A stretch of 9,423 nt of DNA from CAZBUH01 sp964495095 (lineage in GTDB: Bacteria > Bacillota > Clostridia > Oscillospirales > Oscillospiraceae): assembly GCA_964495095.1 (NCBI GenBank), contig CAZBUH010000083.1, positions 1 through 9,423 of the forward strand, given 5' to 3'. Under the pieces are notes generated by a model. That model worked only from the letters and a program-made list of their open reading frames with translations. It made no database searches and had not been told where the DNA came from. This document shows, piece by piece, positions 5,418-9,423 of the stretch. The number at the start of each line of letters is the position of its first letter. The first letter of the stretch is position 1. Made by a program: the position numbers and the translations under genes.

Positions 5418-7282
5418 TGGCAAGGTACATGCGTCACCTCACATGTATTGAGGATCTCACAAGCGTCAAGGAAGAATTCATAGATTCTGTAAAGGACTAC
5501 CGCCACACCGTCATAGTCTGCGGCGGCACCGGCTGCGTTTCCTCGCATTGCGCCGAGGTCATGACAGCACTTAAAAAGCAGTATTCCATCCGCGGTCTCC
5601 GGGACGAGGTCCGTATAGTCGAATCCGGATGCATCGGCCTCTGCGCCCTGGGACCCACTGTCGTGGTGGAGCCGGAAGGCGTGTTCTACTGCAACATGAC
5701 CCCCGAAAAAATAGTCCAGGTGGTGGATAAGCACCTTATCGGCGGAAATATCATCACGGACTACACATTTCTGGACGAGAGCACCGGCAAGCACATCCCC
5801 TACATAAACGACATCCCCTTTTTCAAGGACCAGGTGAAAATAGCGCTGCGCAACTGCGGGGCCATAGACTACGACTCCATTGAGGAGTATATCTCCCGGG
5901 ACGGCTATTTCGCCTTTGCAAAGGCCGTTACGGAGCTGGGCCGCCAGGGAGTTTATGAGGAGCTCAAAAAATCCGGCCTCCGGGGCCGTGGCGGCGCGGG
6001 CTTCCCTACCGGCGTAAAATGGGAATCCGGCTACAATGCCGCCGGGGACCAGAAATATATCGTCTGCAACGCCGACGAGGGCGACCCCGGCGCGTTTATG
6101 GACCGCTCGATCCTTGAGGGCGACCCCCACTCCGTCATAGAGGCAATGATGCTGGGCGGCTACACCATCGGCGCTGACAAGGGCTATGTCTACGTCCGCG
6201 CCGAATACCCCATTGCCGTTGAGCGTCTCTCCGAGGCCATCGAGACGGCCAGGGCCTTCGGTCTCTTGGGCGAAAACATACTCGGCACTGGCTTTTCCTT
6301 CGATGTTGAGATACGCATCGGCGCGGGCGCTTTCGTCTGCGGCGAGGAGACAGCGCTCTTAAACTCTATAGAGGGAAAGCGCGGCGAGCCGCGTCAGAAG
6401 CCCCCATACCCCTTCCAGAAGGGACTTTTCGGATGTCCCACAATAATCAACAACGTCGAGACGCTGGCCAACGTGCCGGCCATAATCACCCGTGGCGCGG
6501 ACTGGTACGCCTCCTACGGCGTCGGACGCTCAAAGGGCACAAAGGTCTTTGCACTGGCCGGCGATATCAGGTATTCCGGCATTATTGAGATACCCATGGG
6601 TATGCCTATGCGGAATATAGTCTACACTATCGGCGGCGGCCTTAAGGAGGGCAAGGCCTTCAAGGCGATACAGTCCGGCGGCCCCTCCGGCGGCTGTCTC
6701 ACAAAGGACCATCTGGACGTCTCGGTTGATTACGAGAGCCTCTCGGCAATGGGCGCCATAATGGGCTCCGGCGGTCTTATCGTAATGGACGAAAACACCT
6801 GTATGGTCGATACGGCCAGATATTTTATGGACTTTGTTCAGGACGAATCCTGCGGCCACTGCGTCCCCTGCCGCATAGGCACGAAGCGTATGCTGGAAAT
6901 TTTACAGAAAATCGTCTCCGGCAAGGGCGAGGAGGACGATTTGGGCAAGCTGGAAACGCTGGCCAACACCGTAAAGGACACGGCCATGTGCGGCCTGGGC
7001 CAGACCGCGCCCAATCCGGTCCTCACCACCCTCAAATATTTCCGCAGCGAGTATGAAGCCCATGTCCTCCACAAGACCTGCCCGGCCCATGTGTGCAAGG
7101 ATATGCTCACATACGTTATCGACACGGAAAAATGCCAGGGGTGCACGCTGTGCGCCAGAAACTGCCCCATGGGCGCTATTTCCGGCAGCGTAAGGCAGCC
7201 CCATGTCATTGACAAGGAAAAGTGCTCACGCTGCGGCACATGTATTTCAAACTGCAAATTCGGCGCTATCTCAGTGCAGTAA
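5417..7282 (+). CDS. hydB: NuoF-like FMN/NADH-binding subunit of NADH-dependent [FeFe] hydrogenase
   Basis: Diaphorase subunit, 621 aa, where NADH is oxidised on FMN. Domains in order: an N-terminal thioredoxin-like [2Fe-2S] domain with C35-x4-C40 and C72-x3-C76; a NuoF core with the FMN/NADH loops GRGGAGFPTG (190-199) and ADEGDPGAFMDRSILEGDPH (219-238); an SLBB-type segment around 375-460; the NuoF [4Fe-4S] site C479-x2-C482-x2-C485 plus C525; and a C-terminal ferredoxin with two [4Fe-4S] motifs, C573/576/579/583 and C603/606/609/613. This extended architecture is typical of HydB rather than complex I NuoF, which lacks both ends. A His/Cys-rich patch (H549, H552, C555, H558, C560) precedes the ferredoxin and may be the zinc site reported in HydB structures; that is inference. 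The ribosome binding site AGGAGG at 5401-5406 is inside hydC. The usual role is coupling NADH and ferredoxin oxidation to H2 formation. Confidence 0.95.
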   Translation: MARYMRHLTCIEDLTSVKEEFIDSVKDYRHTVIVCGGTGCVSSHCAEVMTALKKQYSIRGLRDEVRIVESGCIGLCALGPTVVVEPEGVFYCNMTPEKIVQVVDKHLIGGNIITDYTFLDESTGKHIPYINDIPFFKDQVKIALRNCGAIDYDSIEEYISRDGYFAFAKAVTELGRQGVYEELKKSGLRGRGGAGFPTGVKWESGYNAAGDQKYIVCNADEGDPGAFMDRSILEGDPHSVIEAMMLGGYTIGADKGYVYVRAEYPIAVERLSEAIETARAFGLLGENILGTGFSFDVEIRIGAGAFVCGEETALLNSIEGKRGEPRQKPPYPFQKGLFGCPTIINNVETLANVPAIITRGADWYASYGVGRSKGTKVFALAGDIRYSGIIEIPMGMPMRNIVYTIGGGLKEGKAFKAIQSGGPSGGCLTKDHLDVSVDYESLSAMGAIMGSGGLIVMDENTCMVDTARYFMDFVQDESCGHCVPCRIGTKRMLEILQKIVSGKGEEDDLGKLETLANTVKDTAMCGLGQTAPNPVLTTLKYFRSEYEAHVLHKTCPAHVCKDMLTYVIDTEKCQGCTLCARNCPMGAISGSVRQPHVIDKEKCSRCGTCISNCKFGAISVQ

Positions 7283-7294
7283 GGAGGGGTAGAA

Positions 7295-9076
7295 ATGATA
7301 GAACTTACAATAAACGGCCGCCATGTGGAGGCCCCCGACGGCTCCACCATAATGCAGGCGGCGGAACTGGTGGGCATAAAAATACCGAGCCTCTGCAAAT
7401 ATAAGGACATACACGCCATCGGCGCATGCCGCGTATGCGTCGTGGAGGTAGAGGGCGCGAAAAATCTCCAGGCCTCCTGTGTGGTGAAGGCCACAAACGG
7501 TATGGTGGTAAACACCAACAGCGAGCGGGTCCGCGCCGCCAGGAAAATACTCTACGATTTGATGATATCTGACCATCCCAAGGAGTGCATGACCTGCAAC
7601 CGCAACCGCACCTGTGAGCTTCAGCAGCTTGGATACACTCTCGGCATTGAGGAAACCCACATAGACGGCCAGCAGAGGGAGAAGCATATCGACATATCCC
7701 CCTCCATCACAAGGGATACGTCAAAATGTATACTGTGCCGCCGCTGCGTCACTATCTGCAATGAGATACAGCACGTGGGCGCTATCAGCACCCAGAACAG
7801 GGGCTTCAGCAGCATCGTCTCCCCCTCCCTGGGTCTGCTCCTCAACTCCACCAACTGCTCCATGTGCGGCCAATGCACAAGCGTGTGTCCCACCGGCGCG
7901 CTGGAGGAGACCTCATCCATCGTCCCTGTCTGGAAATCGCTGGACGACAAGGACCGCTATGTTATAGTCCAGACCGCCCCCGCAGTCCGGGCCGCCCTGG
8001 GCGAGTCCTTCGGCATCCCCTGCGGCACAGCCGTCACCGGGAAAATGGTCACGGCCCTCCGGCAGCTTGGCTTTGATAAAGTGTTCGACACAAATTTCGG
8101 CGCCGACCTCACCATTATGGAGGAGGGCACGGAGCTTCTGGAGAGGCTGAAAAAATCGGTAAAGGGCGAGGATGCCTCCCTGCCCATGATAACAAGCTGC
8201 TCCCCCGGCTGGGTAAAGCACTGCGAGCACGCCTGGCCCGGCGAGCTGAGCCACCTTTCCACCTGCAAATCTCCCCACACCATGCAGGGCGCTCTTGTAA
8301 AGAGCTACTACGCCGAAAAAATGGGCATAGACCCCAAATCCATCTTCATGGTCTCCGTAATGCCCTGCACGGCGAAAAAATACGAGATACAGCGGCCCGA
8401 AATGGGCAATAACGGGATTCCCGACGTTGACGCGGTGCTCACCACCCGGGAACTCGCCAGAATGATAAGGATATCCGGCATCGACTTTGAAACCCTGGAG
8501 GACGGGGAGTTTGACGCCCCTATGGGCTTATCCAGCGGCGCGGGCGACATTTTCGGCGTCACCGGCGGCGTTATGGAGGCGGCGCTCCGGACAGTGTATT
8601 TCTGCGTCACAGGCCGGGTGCTCCCCTTTGAGAAGCTCCATGTTGAGCCTATCATGGGCTTTGACAGGATAAAAGCCGCCGATATCACCTTTGAAAACGT
8701 CCTGCCCGAATACGCGGATTTTGAGGGCGTCACCGTAAAGGTCGCCGTGACGAGCGGGCTTGCTGGCTCCGATGAGCTTATGCGCCAGGTGGCCGACGGC
8801 GTCTCGCCCTATCAGTTCATCGAAATCATGGGCTGCCCGGGCGGATGCGTGTCCGGCGGCGGCCAGCCCCGTATGGTCTCCGACAATTTCCGTGAGCTCC
8901 GGGCCAAAGCCCTCTACTCCGAGGACGAGCGGAAAACGCTCCGCATGTCCCACGATAACCCTGCTATCCAGCAGGTGTACAGCGAATATCTCACCGCCCC
9001 GGGGAGCGAAACGGCACACCACCTGCTTCACACTACATATACGCCAAGAGGCCAGTTTAACGAGCTTCTCGGTTAA
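7295..9076 (+). CDS. hydA: [FeFe] hydrogenase catalytic subunit, NADH-dependent trimeric type
   Basis: Catalytic subunit, 593 aa, reducing protons to H2 (or the reverse) in the cytoplasm. Domains: N-terminal [2Fe-2S] with C34, C45, C48, C62; a His-Cys [4Fe-4S] site H94, C98, C101, C107; two [4Fe-4S] motifs C145/148/151/155 and C188/191/194/198; and the H-cluster domain from about 222. L2 is MPCTAKKYE (C358). L3 is EIMGCPGGCVSGGGQP (C514, C518). L1 reads TSCSPGW (300-306) instead of the canonical TSCCPGW, so Ser303 replaces the second Cys. The acidic residues of the proton path (TIMEEGTE, 273-280) are kept. No PAS domain is present, so a sensory HydS type is unlikely, and there is no extra C-terminal [2Fe-2S] domain as in Thermotoga HydA. 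The start has AAGGAGGGG at 7281-7289, 12 nt after hydB stops. The maturases HydE, HydF and HydG needed for activity are not in the window. Confidence 0.95.
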   Translation: MIELTINGRHVEAPDGSTIMQAAELVGIKIPSLCKYKDIHAIGACRVCVVEVEGAKNLQASCVVKATNGMVVNTNSERVRAARKILYDLMISDHPKECMTCNRNRTCELQQLGYTLGIEETHIDGQQREKHIDISPSITRDTSKCILCRRCVTICNEIQHVGAISTQNRGFSSIVSPSLGLLLNSTNCSMCGQCTSVCPTGALEETSSIVPVWKSLDDKDRYVIVQTAPAVRAALGESFGIPCGTAVTGKMVTALRQLGFDKVFDTNFGADLTIMEEGTELLERLKKSVKGEDASLPMITSCSPGWVKHCEHAWPGELSHLSTCKSPHTMQGALVKSYYAEKMGIDPKSIFMVSVMPCTAKKYEIQRPEMGNNGIPDVDAVLTTRELARMIRISGIDFETLEDGEFDAPMGLSSGAGDIFGVTGGVMEAALRTVYFCVTGRVLPFEKLHVEPIMGFDRIKAADITFENVLPEYADFEGVTVKVAVTSGLAGSDELMRQVADGVSPYQFIEIMGCPGGCVSGGGQPRMVSDNFRELRAKALYSEDERKTLRMSHDNPAIQQVYSEYLTAPGSETAHHLLHTTYTPRGQFNELLG

Positions 9077-9219
9077 AGAGCATAAAAGCGGCAAAGGTCC
9101 CGCTGCAAAACAGGCAAAGCGAAACAGCGGTCTGGTCGGCAAGGAGATGCTGTCCGGACCGCTGCTTTTCTGCGCTTAATGCGCATACCGTATGCTGATA
9201 AATGAAATTTTAAAAAAGC
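9077..9219. other. Gene-free stretch after hydA containing nested hairpin-forming segments
   Basis: No credible gene is seen. Besides the hairpin at 9125-9164, a smaller stem AGCGG (9087-9091) / CCGCT (9100-9104) lies upstream, and CCGCTG at 9100-9105 could also pair with CAGCGG at 9125-9130. A short TGCGC-TTAAT-GCGCA palindrome is at 9171-9185. From about 9196 the sequence turns AT-rich before the transposase remnant. Confidence 0.5.
9125..9168 (+). terminator. Probable terminator of the hydCBA operon
   Basis: An 11-bp GC-rich stem pairs 9125-9135 with 9154-9164 (one G-U pair), with an 18-nt loop, followed by CTTTTC. It lies 49 nt after the hydA stop codon. The T-run is short (four), so termination may be partial, but no better candidate follows the operon. 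Confidence 0.6.
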
Positions 9220-9375
9220 AACGGTTATGCTCTTGAATATCCGTTTGAAGCGCCGCCCGTATTTCCGTTCAAGCCTGTTCAGCGCCTTTACAGTGCTGGC
9301 GGCGGTTTTGTCCGGCATTTTGATTATGATTTCCCGCCGCGTCAGGCGTTCCGAAAGAACAAGCAAAACCTCCTC
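9220..9375 (-). pseudogene. IS30-family transposase remnant, internal fragment
   Basis: Reading the minus strand, 52 codons give EEVLLVLSERLTRREIIIKM, then PDKTAASTVKALNRLERKYG and RRFKRIFKSITV. This matches the central part of IS30-family transposases (typically L-x-L-x-ER-x-TR...PDKTAASV...LERKYG...FKSITVDNG). The match stops exactly before the expected DNG that carries the second catalytic Asp, continuing as AFLKFH instead. On the other side it fades at an AT-rich stretch reading LLLLFLLLY, although the frame stays open to the window edge. None of the three DDE residues is present, so it cannot be active. No inverted terminal repeats are seen. It is most likely debris of an old insertion downstream of the hydrogenase operon. 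Confidence 0.8.
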
Positions 9376-9423
9376 GTATAATAATAAAAATAGCAATAGT
9401 AATCGAATAAAATAGGAATAGAA

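Noticed and set aside
5387..6130. 247-codon minus-strand open frame opposite hydB
   Set aside because: It is a shadow of the GC-rich hydB codons, shows no domain, and lacks a ribosome binding site.
4905..7282. NuoE and NuoF of respiratory complex I
   Set aside because: The following gene is an [FeFe] hydrogenase, no other nuo subunit is present, and HydB carries the additional N- and C-terminal iron-sulfur domains of hydrogenase complexes.
7295..9076. Sensory (HydS-type) hydrogenase
   Set aside because: There is no PAS domain or kinase/phosphatase neighbour, and the gene is in an operon with diaphorase subunits.
9073..9219. Treating the whole 107-codon minus-strand frame (9073-9396) as a real gene
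   Set aside because: Only 9220-9375 resembles transposase; the rest runs antisense through the hydA terminator and has no homology that I recognise.
1..9423. CRISPR array, tRNA, rRNA or phage attachment site
   Set aside because: No regularly spaced direct repeats of suitable length, no cloverleaf and no rRNA-like sequence were seen on either strand.

Overview
The window looks like chromosomal DNA of a fairly GC-rich anaerobic Firmicute of class Clostridia, probably related to gut Oscillospirales. This is inferred from four things: a Firmicutes-type pheS-pheT pair, an IreB-family protein, a trimeric NADH-linked [FeFe] hydrogenase, and strong AGGAGG-type ribosome binding sites. Coding DNA is GC-rich, yet Ile is often encoded by ATA. 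All intact genes lie on the + strand.

Layout. (1) 1-2656: the 3' end of pheS and complete pheT, encoding the two subunits of phenylalanyl-tRNA synthetase. (2) 2657-3119: a self-contained unit with an extended -10 promoter, a leader with two mutually exclusive small hairpins, ireB (TTG start) and a perfect 19-bp hairpin. (3) 3180-4565: a second unit with a near-consensus sigma-A promoter surrounded by five GTTAC repeats at roughly helical spacing. It carries a 100-aa protein of unknown function and a secreted SH3b-SH3b-NlpC/P60 cell-wall hydrolase, and ends at a strong intrinsic terminator. (4) 4566-4904: an AT-rich gene-free region with two sites that each match the Rex operator at 12 of 14 conserved positions; the second abuts the first ribosome binding site of the next operon. 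(5) 4905-9076: hydC-hydB-hydA, a complete HydABC-type hydrogenase operon. (6) 9077-9423: a probable terminator hairpin, then a 52-codon minus-strand remnant of an IS30-family transposase.

How the genes work together. HydB is expected to take electrons from NADH through FMN. HydC and the HydB/HydA iron-sulfur clusters pass electrons on, with reduced ferredoxin as the usual second donor, to the H-cluster of HydA, where H2 is made. This re-oxidises NADH during fermentation, which fits control by the NADH-sensing repressor Rex. The cell-wall unit could be under an OmpR/WalR-type regulator, judging from the direct repeats and the hydrolase. IreB belongs to a Ser/Thr-kinase signalling pathway that in enterococci also affects the cell envelope.

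I do not see an obviously new multi-gene system. Most worth a second look are the paired Rex-like sites, the GTTAC repeat cluster with the uncharacterised 100-aa protein, and the TSCSPGW variant of the hydrogenase L1 motif.
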